A stretch of 64,000 nucleotides of DNA from Allobosea lupini (GCF_900109525.1 NZ_FOAN01000003.1:248001-312000), one strand, 5' to 3'; counted from the stretch's first letter, positions 47,948 to 57,600 are shown. The notes: generated by a model not told the origin, from the sequence alone. Program-made: numbers and translations.

Positions 47948-50900
47948 TCGGCCGCCTCCGGATCAGGACGGGCCACGACGCCGTCGCGGCCGCCGCCGAG
48001 GCGCCGGCGCAGGTTCTCGAGCGCCAGATAGATCACCGGCGTGGTATAGAGGGTGAGGAGCTGGCTGAGCAGCAGGCCGCCAACGATCGTGATGCCGAGG
48101 GGCTGGCGCAATTCGCTCCCCGTTCCGGTCGCCAGTGCCAGCGGCAGGGCGCCGAGCAGCGCCGCGAGCGTCGTCATCATGATCGGCCGGAAGCGCAGCA
48201 GGCAGGCCTTGACGATGGCCTCCTCCGGCGACAGCCCCTCCTGCCGTTCGGCGTCGAGCGCGAAGTCGATCATCATGATCGCGTTCTTCTTGACGATGCC
48301 CATCAGCAGGATGATGCCGATCAGCGCGACGATCGAGAGCTCGCGGCCGGTCAGGACCAAGGCGAGCAGGGCGCCTACGCCAGCGGAAGGAAGCGTCGTC
48401 AGGATCGTGAACGGGTGGACATAGCTCTCGTAGAGGATGCCGAGGACGAGGTAGATCGTCACGATCGCGGCGAGGATCAGCCAGGGCTGATTGGCGAGGG
48501 AGCGGTTGAATTCGGCCGCATCGGCGCTGAAGGCGCCGGAGATCGCACTCGGCATGCCGATTTCGCGCTCGACCGCGGCGATCATCGTGACGGCATCGCC
48601 GAGCGCTTCGCCGGGCGCGAGATCGAAGCTGATGGTCGCGGCCGGGAACTGCTCCTGATGGGCGATGGAGAGCGGCGCCGTCTCGCGGATCAGCCGGGTG
48701 AACGACGAGAGCGGTACCTGCACGCTGTTCTGCGTCACCGTGGTGGTGCCGGCGGTGTTGGTCTGCCCCTGCGTGTTGGTGTTGCCGGTGACGTAGAGCT
48801 TCGACAGCGCGGACGGGTCGCGCAGATATTGCGGCGCAGCCTCCAGGATCACGCGATACTGGTTCGACTGCTCGTAGATCGTCGCGATCTGGCGCTGCCC
48901 GAAGGCGTCATAGAGCGTGTCGTCGACGGCCTGGATCGAGATGCCGAGCCGGCCCGCCTTGGCCCGGTCGATCTCGACATGGGCGCGCAGCCCGCCATCC
49001 TGTGTCTCGTTGGCGACGTTGCGCACGATCGACTCGCGCCGCAGTGCCTCCGAGAGCTTGCGCGCCCATTCCATGACCTGGGCCTGCTCGGCTCCGGTCA
49101 GGGTGTACTGGTATTGCGAGCGGCTGGCGCGGGTCGTGATCTGGATGTCCTGCACCGGCTGGACATAGGCCACGAGGCCCGGGATCGCGGCGGTGGCGAG
49201 GCGCAGCCGCTCGGCGATCACCACCGCGTCGTCGCGCCGCTCGTCCTTGGGCCGCAGGGTCACCGTCAGGCGGGCGGTGTTCAGGGTGGCATTGGCCTGG
49301 CCGATGCCGAGCACGGAGACGACGCCGGTGACGTCGCCATCCTGCTCGAAGGCCTGTGTCGCCTTCTCCTGCAGCCGCTTCATCTCGACGAAGGAGACGT
49401 CCGGCGAGGATTCGAGCACGACATTGAGCAGGCCGGTGTCCTGGCTCGGCAGGAAGCCCTTGGGAATGACGATGTACATCCACACCGTCAGCACCGCCGT
49501 GGCGACAGTGGCGAGCAGCACGAGCCCGCGCGCCTTCAGCGCCCAGCCGAGCGTGATCTCGTAGAGCCGCGCCATCGCAGTGACCGGCCACTCTGCCAGC
49601 CGCATCAGCCAGTTCTCGCGCTCCTGGCCGGCACCATGGCCGCCCTGGCGCAGCATGCGGGCGCACATCATCGGCGTCAGCGTCAGCGAGACCACCGCCG
49701 AGACCACGACCGCGATGGTCAGCGTCAGCGCGAATTCGCGGAACATGCGGCCGACCAGCCCGGTCATGAACAGCAGCGGGATGAAGACCGCCACCAGCGA
49801 GACCGTCAGCGAGATCACGGTGAAGCCGATCTCCTTGGCGCCGTCATAGGCGGCGCGGAGCGGCTTCTTGCCCTGCTCCATGTTGCGCACGATGTTCTCG
49901 ATCATCACGATCGCATCGTCGACGACGAAGCCGGTGCCGATGGTCAGCGCCATCAGCGAGAGATTGTCGAGGCTGAAGCCGGCGAGCCACATCACCGCGA
50001 AGGTCGCGATCAGCGAGAGCGGCAGCGCCACGCCGGCGATGATCGTGGCACGCACCGTGCGCAGGAACAGCAGCACCACCAGCACCACCAGAGCGCAGGC
50101 CAGAACCAGCGTGAACTGGACGTCGGCGATCGAGGCGCGGATCGTCTCGGTGCGGTCGCTGACCACCTGCAGCTCGACGCCCGCCGGCATGCCGTTGCGC
50201 AGGCGCGGAATCTCCTCTTTCACACGCGCGACCGTGGTGACGATGTTGGCGCCGGGCTGGCGCATCACGTCGAGCACGACTGCCGTCTTGCCGCGGAACC
50301 AGGCGCCGACGCGGCTGTTCTCGAGGTCCTCCAGCACCACGGCCACGTCACGCAGGAAGATCGGTGCGCCGCTGCGATAGGCGACGACGATGTCGCGATA
50401 GGCCGAGGCGCTGCCGATCTGGTCGTTGGCGCTGATCGTGTAGGCCTGATGATTGCCGTCCAGCGCGCCTTTCGATCCCGCGACATTGGCGTTGACGATG
50501 GCGGTGCGCAGGTCCTCCATGCCGAGGCCGTAGGCGGCAAGGCGAGCGAGATCGGCCTGGATGCGGATCGCCGGCCTGACGCCGCCCTCGATCGAGACAT
50601 GGCCGACCCCGGAGACTTCCGAGAGGCGCGGCGAGAGCAGCGTGTCGGCGAGATCGCTGAGCTGGCGCAGCGAGACCGTCTCTGAGGTCAGCGCCAGTAC
50701 CATGATCGGCGCGTCGGCCGGGTTGATCTTCGAATAGGTCGGCGGATAGGGCAGCGTGCGCGGCAGGGTCGAGCCTGCCGCATTGATCGCCGATTGCACG
50801 TCCTGGGCGGCGGCATCGATGTCGCGGTCGAGATCGAATTGCAGCGTGATCTGGCTGAGCCCGAAGGAGCTCTGCGAATACATCGTCGAGAGCGCGGGGA

Positions 50901-51120
50901 TCTGCCCGAACTGCCGCTCCAGCGGCGCCGTCACCAGCGACGCGATCGTCTCGGGGTTCGCACCGGGAAGCTGCGTGGTGATCTGGATGGTCGGGAAATC
51001 GACCTGCGGCAGGGCCGAGACCGGCAGGCGCAGATAGCCGAGGATGCCGCAGAGCAGTACCGCGACGCCGAGCAGGGAGGTCGCGATCGGCCGGCTGATG
51101 AAAGGCGCGGACACGCTCAT
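47944..51120 (-). CDS. RND efflux pump inner-membrane subunit (MdtB-like)
   Basis: A 1058-residue RND pump subunit, first of the two. N-terminal FISRPIATSLLGVAVLLCGILGYLRLPVSALPQVDFPTIQI; helix 4 region GTGFVVDDAIVMIENIVRN with both Asp residues; GIILLMGIVKKNAIMMIDFAL near helix 10-11. A Thr/Asn/Gln-rich insertion (TGNTNTQGQTNTAGTTT) of about 20 residues in the second periplasmic half is unusual. ATG 51120 was chosen, as the longer open frame lacks homology-like sequence. It starts 13 bp after the adaptor gene's stop. Confidence 0.9.
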   Translation of the reverse strand: MSVSAPFISRPIATSLLGVAVLLCGILGYLRLPVSALPQVDFPTIQITTQLPGANPETIASLVTAPLERQFGQIPALSTMYSQSSFGLSQITLQFDLDRDIDAAAQDVQSAINAAGSTLPRTLPYPPTYSKINPADAPIMVLALTSETVSLRQLSDLADTLLSPRLSEVSGVGHVSIEGGVRPAIRIQADLARLAAYGLGMEDLRTAIVNANVAGSKGALDGNHQAYTISANDQIGSASAYRDIVVAYRSGAPIFLRDVAVVLEDLENSRVGAWFRGKTAVVLDVMRQPGANIVTTVARVKEEIPRLRNGMPAGVELQVVSDRTETIRASIADVQFTLVLACALVVLVVLLFLRTVRATIIAGVALPLSLIATFAVMWLAGFSLDNLSLMALTIGTGFVVDDAIVMIENIVRNMEQGKKPLRAAYDGAKEIGFTVISLTVSLVAVFIPLLFMTGLVGRMFREFALTLTIAVVVSAVVSLTLTPMMCARMLRQGGHGAGQERENWLMRLAEWPVTAMARLYEITLGWALKARGLVLLATVATAVLTVWMYIVIPKGFLPSQDTGLLNVVLESSPDVSFVEMKRLQEKATQAFEQDGDVTGVVSVLGIGQANATLNTARLTVTLRPKDERRDDAVVIAERLRLATAAIPGLVAYVQPVQDIQITTRASRSQYQYTLTGAEQAQVMEWARKLSEALRRESIVRNVANETQDGGLRAHVEIDRAKAGRLGISIQAVDDTLYDAFGQRQIATIYEQSNQYRVILEAAPQYLRDPSALSKLYVTGNTNTQGQTNTAGTTTVTQNSVQVPLSSFTRLIRETAPLSIAHQEQFPAATISFDLAPGEALGDAVTMIAAVEREIGMPSAISGAFSADAAEFNRSLANQPWLILAAIVTIYLVLGILYESYVHPFTILTTLPSAGVGALLALVLTGRELSIVALIGIILLMGIVKKNAIMMIDFALDAERQEGLSPEEAIVKACLLRFRPIMMTTLAALLGALPLALATGTGSELRQPLGITIVGGLLLSQLLTLYTTPVIYLALENLRRRLGGGRDGVVARPDPEAAE

Positions 51121-51133
51121 CGCGGCTGCCCCG

Positions 51134-52591
51134 TCATGGCTGCGCTTGCGGTCTTTGTGCACCCGATCCGCCGGTCGGGGAACCCTGCGCGCCGGGTGCA
51201 GCGCCCTCGCGCGCCCCGCCATTGCGCCGCGGCCGGTTCTGGCCGGTGCCGTCGCTTCCGGCCTGCGGTGCGTGCGGGGCTTCCGTCGCCGGCGCCGCCG
51301 AGCCCGGACCCGCGGTGTCGCCTCCAGCCCGTTCGCGTTGCCGGCGCTGTCCCTGTCCTTGGCCCTGACCCGGCTCCCGCGTGCCGCGGCGGCCCGGCAT
51401 GGCGGCTGGTGGCTGGGCCGCTTCCTCCGGCGTCGAGACGCGCACTCTCGCCTTGTCGGTCAGGCGGGCGAAGCCGGTGGTGACGAGCTTCGCCGGCGGC
51501 TCGATACCCGCGGTGATCACCGCCGTCGTCTCGTCCTGCTGGCCGACGGTGACAGCCACCTGCCGCACCGTCTCGTCCTCGTTGACGGCGAAGACATAGG
51601 CACCGTTGGGGCCGCGCTGGATCGCGGCGGTCGGCGCGACCACGACATGCCTGAGCACGTCGACGAAGACGCGGACATTGACGAACTGGCCGGGCCAGAG
51701 CTGGAGCCGCTCGTTCGGGAAGCGCGCCTTGACCTTGATCGTGCCGGTGGTCTGGTCGACGACGTTGTCGATGACCTCGATGGTGCCCTTGTCGATGATC
51801 GTCGTGCCATCCGAGTCCAGCGCGTCGACCTCGACCGGGCCGCGCGCCACTGCGGCGCTCACCGCGCGCAATTGCTGCTGCGGCAGGTTGAAGATCATGG
51901 CGATCGGCCTGAGCTGGGTGATGACCACGAGGCCGTTCGAATCGGAGGCGCGGACGATGTTGCCCTGGTCGACCTGCCGGATGCCGAGCCGGCCGTCGAT
52001 CGGCGCGCGGATCGTGGTGTAGTCGAGATAGGCCTTGGCGTTGTCGATCGCGCCCTGGTCGGAGCGGACCAACGCCTCGAGCTGCGCCACCGTGGCGCGC
52101 TGGGTGTCGGCCTGCTGGCGCGAGCCGTAATCGGTCTGGGCGAGCTTGGCGTAGCGCTCGAGGTCGGCGCGGGCATTGGCGAGCTGCGCCTCGTCCTGCG
52201 CCTTCTTGGCCATGGCCTGGTCGTATTGCGCCTGATAGGTCGTGGGATCGATCTTGGCCAGAACATCGCCCTTGCGGACATCCTGCCCGTCCTTGAAGGC
52301 GATCTCGATCAGCCTTCCATCGACCTGTGTGCGCACGGCCACGGTGTTCAGCGCCTGGATCGTCCCGACCGCATCGGCCGTGACCGGCACGTCGCCATAG
52401 CGCGCCGGGGTCGCGATCACCGGAATCGGCCCTTCATTGTTGCCGAAGCGGGCGCGCCGGCCACCGCGACCGGCCCCTTGCTGGCCGGCCGCGACGCTGT
52501 CCTCGCCGCCGGGCATCCAGCCGCCATTGTAGCTGTGCCAGCCCCAGGCCGCGGCGCCGAGCAATACGAGAAGGATGAGAAGACGCTTCAT
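51134..52591 (-). CDS. RND efflux periplasmic adaptor (MdtA-like)
   Basis: A 485-residue membrane fusion protein linking the pumps to the outer membrane channel. One N-terminal signal anchor (RLLILLVLLGAAAWGW), a lipoyl-like hairpin (TVAVRTQVDGRLIEI and TTIRAPIDGRLGIRQVDQGN), an alpha-hairpin between them (AQLANARADLERYAKLA), and beta-barrel/MP domains (LWPGQFVNVRV, VVVAPTAAIQRGPNG). The last 100 residues are a Gly/Gln/Pro/Arg-rich, probably disordered tail, longer than in E. coli MdtA. ATG 52591 overlaps the upstream gene's stop (ATGA). Confidence 0.9.
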   Translation of the reverse strand: MKRLLILLVLLGAAAWGWHSYNGGWMPGGEDSVAAGQQGAGRGGRRARFGNNEGPIPVIATPARYGDVPVTADAVGTIQALNTVAVRTQVDGRLIEIAFKDGQDVRKGDVLAKIDPTTYQAQYDQAMAKKAQDEAQLANARADLERYAKLAQTDYGSRQQADTQRATVAQLEALVRSDQGAIDNAKAYLDYTTIRAPIDGRLGIRQVDQGNIVRASDSNGLVVITQLRPIAMIFNLPQQQLRAVSAAVARGPVEVDALDSDGTTIIDKGTIEVIDNVVDQTTGTIKVKARFPNERLQLWPGQFVNVRVFVDVLRHVVVAPTAAIQRGPNGAYVFAVNEDETVRQVAVTVGQQDETTAVITAGIEPPAKLVTTGFARLTDKARVRVSTPEEAAQPPAAMPGRRGTREPGQGQGQGQRRQRERAGGDTAGPGSAAPATEAPHAPQAGSDGTGQNRPRRNGGAREGAAPGAQGSPTGGSGAQRPQAQP

Positions 52592-54072
52592 TCCGCCGCC
52601 TCGGTCGCGATGATGGCGGTGCGGCGGTCGGCCTCGGTCCAGCCGCCGCCCAGCGCCTTGAACAGGTCGACATAGGCACTCAGCTTCTGGAGCCTGGTCT
52701 GCGAGAGCTGGTCCTGCGCCTGGAACAGCGTCTGCTGCGTGTTCAGCAGCGTCACGATGTCGATCGTGCCTTCGCGCAGCCGCTGCTCGGTGATGGCATA
52801 GGCACGCCTTGCAGACGCCACGACTTCCCCCTGCAGCCGCTCGTGACGGGTGTTTTCCTGGATCGCGATCAGTGCGTTCTCGACATCCGCGAAGGCGCTG
52901 ACGATGGTCTTGCGATAGGTCGCGATCAGTTCGTCGGCCGTGCCGCGTTCGAGCTCGACCCGGGCGCGCAGATTGCCGCCGTCGAGAATGGGCTGGACTA
53001 GGCCGGCTGCCGCAGAAGCGAAAGCCGCATCGGGCCGCAGCAGGTTCTTCAATAGCGCGCTTTCGAGCCCGCCTTGGCCGGTCAGCTGGATGCTCGGATA
53101 AAGCGCCGCGCGGGCGACATGCAGCGTCGCTTCCTGTGAGGTCAGGCGCGCCTCGGCCTCGGCGATGTCGGGCCGGCGCTGCAGCAATTGCGAAGGCAGA
53201 CCGGCCCGCACCGTCGGCACGGCGAGCGCGTTCAGGCTGCCGCCCTTGATCGTGACTGCGGCCGGCGTCTCGCCGATGAGCACGGCGAGCGTGACCCTGG
53301 CTTGGCGCAGCGAGAGTTCGAGGGCGGGCACGGAGGCCTTCTGTTGCGCCACCACGCTTTCCTGCTGCGCGATGTCGAGCTGGGTGGCGGTGCCGACGGA
53401 AAGGCGGGCCTGGATCACCTTGAGCGTCCGCTCGGCCACCGCGATGTTCTCGCGGGCGATACGCAGGCGGTCCTGTGCCGCCAGTACCTGGAAATAGGTG
53501 GTGGTCACGCTGGCGACGGCGGTGAGCGCCACGACGTCGCGGTCGAAGCGCGTCGCCTCGGCGGCGAAGCGTCCGGCGTCGGCGGTCGCTCGGTTCTTGC
53601 CCCAGAAATCGAGCTCGTAGCTCGCCGACAGGCCGAGGCTGAACTGGTTGCCGACGCTCTCGCTGAACGGCCCGCGTTTGGAGCCGAGCGTACCCGGCCG
53701 GAGGCTGCGCGAGGCGTCGGCCGAGCCGCTGAGCGTCGGATAGAGCGTCGCCGCCCCGATGCGCGACTGCGCATCGGCCTGCCGGATTCGTGTCATGGCG
53801 ATGGCGATGTCGAAATTCGCGCCGGATGCCCGTTCGACCAGGCGATTGAGTTCGCTCGAGCGGAACAGGCGCGGCCAATCGGGCGAGACGGCAGATGCGC
53901 TGCTGCGGTCGCCAGCGGCATAGCTGCGTGTCACCGCGACGCCGAGCTCGGGGCGCAGGTCGGCCGGCAGGCAACCGGCGAGACCAAGGGTGATGGCCGC
54001 CGCGGATGAGAGACGGAAGAGCGAATGTGCGACCGCGTGTCCCGCAAGATCACGCCTGTAGCCCGGCATCAT
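52588..54072 (-). CDS. outer membrane efflux lipoprotein (NodT/OprM-like)
   Basis: A 494-residue outer-membrane factor forming the exit duct of the pump. The signal peptide ends in a lipobox (LGLAGC, Cys about residue 34). Two OEP repeats follow: SYELDFWGKNRATADAG with VTTTYFQVLAAQDRL in the first, and QRRPDIAEAEARL with SAFADVENALIAIQE in the second; these are hallmark segments of the NodT family. It is the first gene of the operon. ATG codons at 54072 and 54069 are adjacent. Confidence 0.9.
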   Translation of the reverse strand: MMPGYRRDLAGHAVAHSLFRLSSAAAITLGLAGCLPADLRPELGVAVTRSYAAGDRSSASAVSPDWPRLFRSSELNRLVERASGANFDIAIAMTRIRQADAQSRIGAATLYPTLSGSADASRSLRPGTLGSKRGPFSESVGNQFSLGLSASYELDFWGKNRATADAGRFAAEATRFDRDVVALTAVASVTTTYFQVLAAQDRLRIARENIAVAERTLKVIQARLSVGTATQLDIAQQESVVAQQKASVPALELSLRQARVTLAVLIGETPAAVTIKGGSLNALAVPTVRAGLPSQLLQRRPDIAEAEARLTSQEATLHVARAALYPSIQLTGQGGLESALLKNLLRPDAAFASAAAGLVQPILDGGNLRARVELERGTADELIATYRKTIVSAFADVENALIAIQENTRHERLQGEVVASARRAYAITEQRLREGTIDIVTLLNTQQTLFQAQDQLSQTRLQKLSAYVDLFKALGGGWTEADRRTAIIATEAAE

Positions 54073-54329
54073 GCCGCTCTTCTCCAGCCTCGATTCGAAG
54101 GACCGCGGAACACGACGCGACAGACCCGCTTCTAGAGCGGCCGGTGGAGGAGAGAAAGTGAATTTCTGTCCATGAATCGGGACGCCCCGGAGCGCAGTCG
54201 GCTTCGTTGGCGGCCGCGGACACTCTCGACTCGCCTGACTTTATCCGCTCGGCCGGGTCCTGTGGGCCCCTCTGGCACGATTCCTGATTGAGGAGCGCCT
54301 GATCATAACACAGGGAACGTCTGCAAGGC
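54073..54329. promoter_or_regulatory. divergent region between the efflux operon and nasT, with a sigma54-like site
   Basis: These 257 bases hold no gene. At 54272-54288 the plus strand reads CTGGCACGATTCCTGAT, matching the -24 box of sigma54 promoters (TGGCAC) with a poorer -12 box (CTGA in place of TTGC). It lies 42 bp before nasT. It resembles the stronger site before nrtA, which supports nitrogen control of nasTS. Confidence 0.45.
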
Positions 54330-54914
54330 ATGGTGCCCAATCTGCGGATCCTCATCGTCGATGCGAACCAGGTCAGGGCCGCGATCATCGAGGAAGGCCT
54401 GCGGGAAGCGGGCTATCAGCAACTCGTCCGCCTCTCCGCGACGACCGGCCTCGTCGCTGCCATCGAGACGCACGATCCCGATGTCGTGGTGATCGATCTC
54501 GAGGATCCGAGCCGCGACGCCCTGGCCGACATGTTCCTGGTCAGCCGGCACGTCCGCCGGCCGATCACCATGTTCGTCGACCAGTCCGACTCGGCCTCGA
54601 TCGAGGCGGCGGTCGAGGCCGGCGTCTCCGCCTATATCGTCGACGGGCTGAAGAAGGAGCGGATGCAGCCGATCCTGCAGACCTGCATCAGCCGCTTCAA
54701 TGCGTTCCGCAAGCTGCGCGAGGAGCTCGACGAAGCCCGCTCGCAGCTGGAGGACCGTAAGACGATCGATCGTGCCAAGGGCATCGTCATGCGGCTGAAG
54801 GGCCTCTCCGAGGACGAGGCCTACGCGCTCATGCGCCGCACCGCGATGAACGAGAAACGCAAGCTCGTCGACATCGCCCGCTCCCTCATCACTGCCGCGG
54901 AGATGCTGAAATGA
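54330..54914 (+). CDS. nasT: nitrate/nitrite antitermination regulator NasT
   Basis: A 194-residue response-regulator-like protein. The N-terminal receiver domain (residues 4-120; LRILIVDANQ, then DVVVIDLEDPSRDAL) is followed by a helix and a C-terminal ANTAR RNA-binding domain (about 130-190; DRAKGIVMRLKGLSEDEAYALMRRTAMNEKRKLVDIA). Family knowledge: NasT binds two-hexaloop RNA leaders and prevents termination; NasS holds it when nitrate or nitrite is absent. The conserved receiver Asp region reads VIDLED. Its stop overlaps the nasS start (ATGA), and its likely target RNA is at 56121-56217. Confidence 0.92.
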   Translation: MVPNLRILIVDANQVRAAIIEEGLREAGYQQLVRLSATTGLVAAIETHDPDVVVIDLEDPSRDALADMFLVSRHVRRPITMFVDQSDSASIEAAVEAGVSAYIVDGLKKERMQPILQTCISRFNAFRKLREELDEARSQLEDRKTIDRAKGIVMRLKGLSEDEAYALMRRTAMNEKRKLVDIARSLITAAEMLK

Positions 54915-55972
54915 CGACGCTGCACCTGCGAGTCGGCTTCATGCCGCTGGTCGATTGCGCGCTCGTCGTCCTGGCCAAGGACGAGGGTTTTGCCGAGGCC
55001 GAGGGGCTGAATCTCGAACTGGTCCGCGAGGTTTCGTGGTCGAATCTGCGCGACAAGCTGAACGTGCGCCTGTTCGATGCCGCCCATATGCTCGGCCCGG
55101 CCGCCATCGCCGCGACCCTCGGGATCGGTGGCGTCAAGGCCCCGATGGCAGCGCCGCTGGCGCTCAATCGCGATGGCGCCGCGATCACCCTCTCGTTGCG
55201 GCGCTTCGAGGAGCTGGCACGCCTGGCCGACGGGGATCTGGCCGACACGACCGTCTCAGGCCATGCGCTCGCCGCCATGGTCGCGCGCCGCAAGGCGGCC
55301 GGCCTGCCGCCGCTCACTTTGGCTGCGGTCTTCGGCTTCTCGACGCATGTCTACCTGCTCGGGGAATGGCTCGAGAAGGGTGGACTCAGGCTTGGCGAGG
55401 ACATCCGGCTGGAGATCGTACCCCCTCCGCAGACCGTCGAGGCGCTCGCCAGCGGGCGGATCGACGGCTTCTGCGCGGGGGCGCCCTGGAATTCGGCGGC
55501 GGTGGCGGCCGGCGTCGGCGCAATGGTCCATGCCAGCGTCGATCTCAGGCGCAACTGCCACGACAAGGTTCTGGCCTGGCGCGCCGACGACGTGCAGAAG
55601 CGCCCGGCGGCCGTCTCCAAGCTCGGCGCCGCGATCCTGAAGGCCAGCGCCTGGGCCTGCCGCCCCGAGAATGTCTCGCGCACGGCGTATCACCTGTCTG
55701 CGCCGGATCGGCTCGCGCTGCCGGCTGAGCTGATCGAGCGCATTCTGCACGGCGAGCTGATCCAGGGCGCCGGCCGGCCGGCGCGCCGGATCGAGCACTT
55801 CATCCGTTTCGACCAGGAGGCCCTGCGCCCTGACCCTGGTGATGCCGACTGGGTTCTCGCCGGCATGGCGCGCGCCGGGCAGGTCATGGCGACACCACAG
55901 ATGCGCGACGCCGCATGCGACGTCCTTCTGCCTGCCGCTTTTGACAGCATCCTAGCGGCAGTCAAATTTTAG
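54911..55972 (+). CDS. nasS: nitrate/nitrite sensor NasS
   Basis: A 353-residue NrtA/CmpA-like protein with no signal peptide, so it is cytoplasmic, as expected for the sensor NasS. N-terminal LRVGFMPLVDCALVVLAKDEGF and the ligand segment DAAHMLGPAAIAATLGIGG are family features; VDGFCAGAPWNS-like sequence (IDGFCAGAPWNS) is the second half of the pocket. It is coupled to nasT by an ATGA overlap, and would release NasT on binding nitrate or nitrite. Confidence 0.9.
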   Translation: MTTLHLRVGFMPLVDCALVVLAKDEGFAEAEGLNLELVREVSWSNLRDKLNVRLFDAAHMLGPAAIAATLGIGGVKAPMAAPLALNRDGAAITLSLRRFEELARLADGDLADTTVSGHALAAMVARRKAAGLPPLTLAAVFGFSTHVYLLGEWLEKGGLRLGEDIRLEIVPPPQTVEALASGRIDGFCAGAPWNSAAVAAGVGAMVHASVDLRRNCHDKVLAWRADDVQKRPAAVSKLGAAILKASAWACRPENVSRTAYHLSAPDRLALPAELIERILHGELIQGAGRPARRIEHFIRFDQEALRPDPGDADWVLAGMARAGQVMATPQMRDAACDVLLPAAFDSILAAVKF

Positions 55973-56090
55973 CCTATTATTTAAGCAAATGCGTCGCGAT
56001 TGTGCGCCGCAACAAAGCGTCTTCGCGCGGCACCTGCGCCTCGCCACCGGTAAACGATAGCAATTCGAGGCTAGGCCCGCCGCGAAGCGG

Positions 56091-56107
56091 TTGGCACGAT
56101 CCTTGTA
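56091..56107 (+). promoter_or_regulatory. sigma54 (RpoN) promoter of the nitrate operon
   Basis: TTGGCACGATCCTTGTA matches the sigma54 consensus at -24 (TTGGCACG) and closely at -12 (TTGT for TTGC). Transcription would begin near 56117, only a few bases before the first hexaloop hairpin, a spacing that independently supports both calls. No confident NtrC site was found in the 100 bp upstream. Confidence 0.68.
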
Positions 56108-56120
56108 TGAAGGAAGGCGA

Positions 56121-56217
56121 CGCGGCCAACGCTGCCCGCGCCATCCCCGATCCGGAAGACACAGCAACGTCGCTGTCGAAATGCGCCCGTCCAGGCGTCT
56201 TTCGCGCGGCGTTTTTT
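56121..56217 (+). promoter_or_regulatory. ANTAR two-hexaloop leader with overlapping terminator
   Basis: Hairpin 1 (56121-56140): stem CGCGG/CCGCG with one C-C mismatch and hexaloop AACGCT. Hairpin 2 (56161-56176): stem ACAGC/GCTGT with hexaloop AACGTC. Both loops have A at position 1 and G at position 4, the ANTAR-target rule. The terminator uses AACGTCGC (56166-56173, loop plus 3' strand of hairpin 2) paired with GCGGCGTT (56206-56213), extended by CGAAA/TTTCG and CGCC/GGCG, and followed by six T (56212-56217). Hairpin 2 and the terminator cannot coexist, so NasT binding should allow read-through into nrtA. Confidence 0.85.
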
Positions 56218-56271
56218 GCGTTTCGGGGCTGGTTTCAAGCGGGCGACAGCTCAGCAACCGAGAGGCGATCG

Positions 56272-57600
56272 ATGACGCACAGCTCCAAGACCCCGGCCAG
56301 GACGGCGGCAGCCCCGCAGACTGGCACGAGCCGCCGCGAGTTCCTGAATCTGTCCGGCACGGCCGCGCTGCTCGCGGCGGCGAAGACCGCCCTGCCGTCC
56401 GGCGCCTTCGCGCAAGGCGCCGGTCCCGAGGTCAAGGGAACCCGCCTCGGCTACATCGCCCTGACCGATGCGGCGCCGCTGATCATCGCCAAGGAGAAGG
56501 GCCTCTACACCAAATACGGCCTGCCCGACATGGACATCGCCAAGCAGGCCTCCTGGGGCGCGACGCGCGACAACATGGCGCTCGGGTTCAAGAACAACGG
56601 CATCGACGGCGGCCACATCCTGCGGCCGAAGACGCATCTCTACTCGACCGGCAAGGTCATGCAGAACGGCCAGCCGCTGCCGATGTACACGCTGCTCAAC
56701 CTCAACGAGGACGGGCAGGCGATCTCGGTCTCCAACGAGTACAAGGACCTCAATGTCCAGAAGGACGCCTCGCCGCTGAAGCAGGCCTTCGAGCGCAAGA
56801 AGGCCGCCGGCAAGGAACTGACCGCCGCCATGACCTTCCCGGGCGGCACCCATGACCTCTGGATCCGCTACTGGCTCGCCGCCGGCGGCATCGACCCCGA
56901 TACCGACATCAAGGTCATCGTCGTGCCGCCGCCGCAAATGGTGGCGAACATGAAGGTCGGCACCATGGACTGCTTCTGCGTCGGCGAGCCCTGGAACGAG
57001 CAGCTCGTCAACCAGAACATCGGCTACAGCGCGCTGACCACCGGCGAGCTCTGGTTCCGTCACCCCGAGAAGATCCTCGGCATGCGCGCCGATTTCGTCG
57101 ATGCCAATCCCAAGGCGACCCAGGCCATCCTGATGGCTGTGATGGAAGCCCAGATCTGGGCCGACAAGATGGAGAACCGCCAGGAACTCGCCGAGATCGT
57201 CGGCAAGCGGCAATGGTTCAACGTCCCCACCGGCGACATCAACAAGCGCCTGCTCGGCGACATCAATTACGGCAATGGCCGCGAGGCGAAGGGCACCAAT
57301 CTCTACATGAAGTTCTGGGGCGAAGGCGGCGCGACCTCCTATCCCTGGAAGAGCCTCGACACCTGGTTCGTCACCGAGAATATCCGTTGGGGCAAGTTCG
57401 AGCCGACCATCGACATCAAGGCCCTCGTCGACAAGACCAACCGCGCCGATCTCTGGCGCGAGGCGGCGAAGACGCTCGGCGTCGCCGGCGCGCCGACTGC
57501 CGACTCGCGGGGCGTCGAGACCTTCTTCGACGGTATGAAGTTCGATCCCGCGGCGCCGCTGGACTATCTCAGGGCCCTGAAGATCAAGCGGGTCGCCTGA
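56272..57600 (+). CDS. nrtA: nitrate ABC transporter substrate-binding protein
   Basis: A 442-residue periplasmic nitrate/nitrite-binding protein. A twin-arginine signal is visible (TSRREFLNLSGTAALLAAA), then the mature domain with LGYIALTDAAPLIIAKEKGLY, FPGGTHDLWIRYWLAAGGID and DCFCVGEPWNEQLV, the family ligand segments. ATG 56272 lies 55 bp after the leader terminator and follows AGAGGCG. First gene of the nitrate operon. Confidence 0.93.
   Translation: MTHSSKTPARTAAAPQTGTSRREFLNLSGTAALLAAAKTALPSGAFAQGAGPEVKGTRLGYIALTDAAPLIIAKEKGLYTKYGLPDMDIAKQASWGATRDNMALGFKNNGIDGGHILRPKTHLYSTGKVMQNGQPLPMYTLLNLNEDGQAISVSNEYKDLNVQKDASPLKQAFERKKAAGKELTAAMTFPGGTHDLWIRYWLAAGGIDPDTDIKVIVVPPPQMVANMKVGTMDCFCVGEPWNEQLVNQNIGYSALTTGELWFRHPEKILGMRADFVDANPKATQAILMAVMEAQIWADKMENRQELAEIVGKRQWFNVPTGDINKRLLGDINYGNGREAKGTNLYMKFWGEGGATSYPWKSLDTWFVTENIRWGKFEPTIDIKALVDKTNRADLWREAAKTLGVAGAPTADSRGVETFFDGMKFDPAAPLDYLRALKIKRVA

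Noticed and set aside
45266..48031. 921-codon plus-strand frame opposite the RND pump
   Set aside because: Asp/Arg/Gly-rich low-complexity peptide antisense to a well conserved RND gene; same for 48415-50685.
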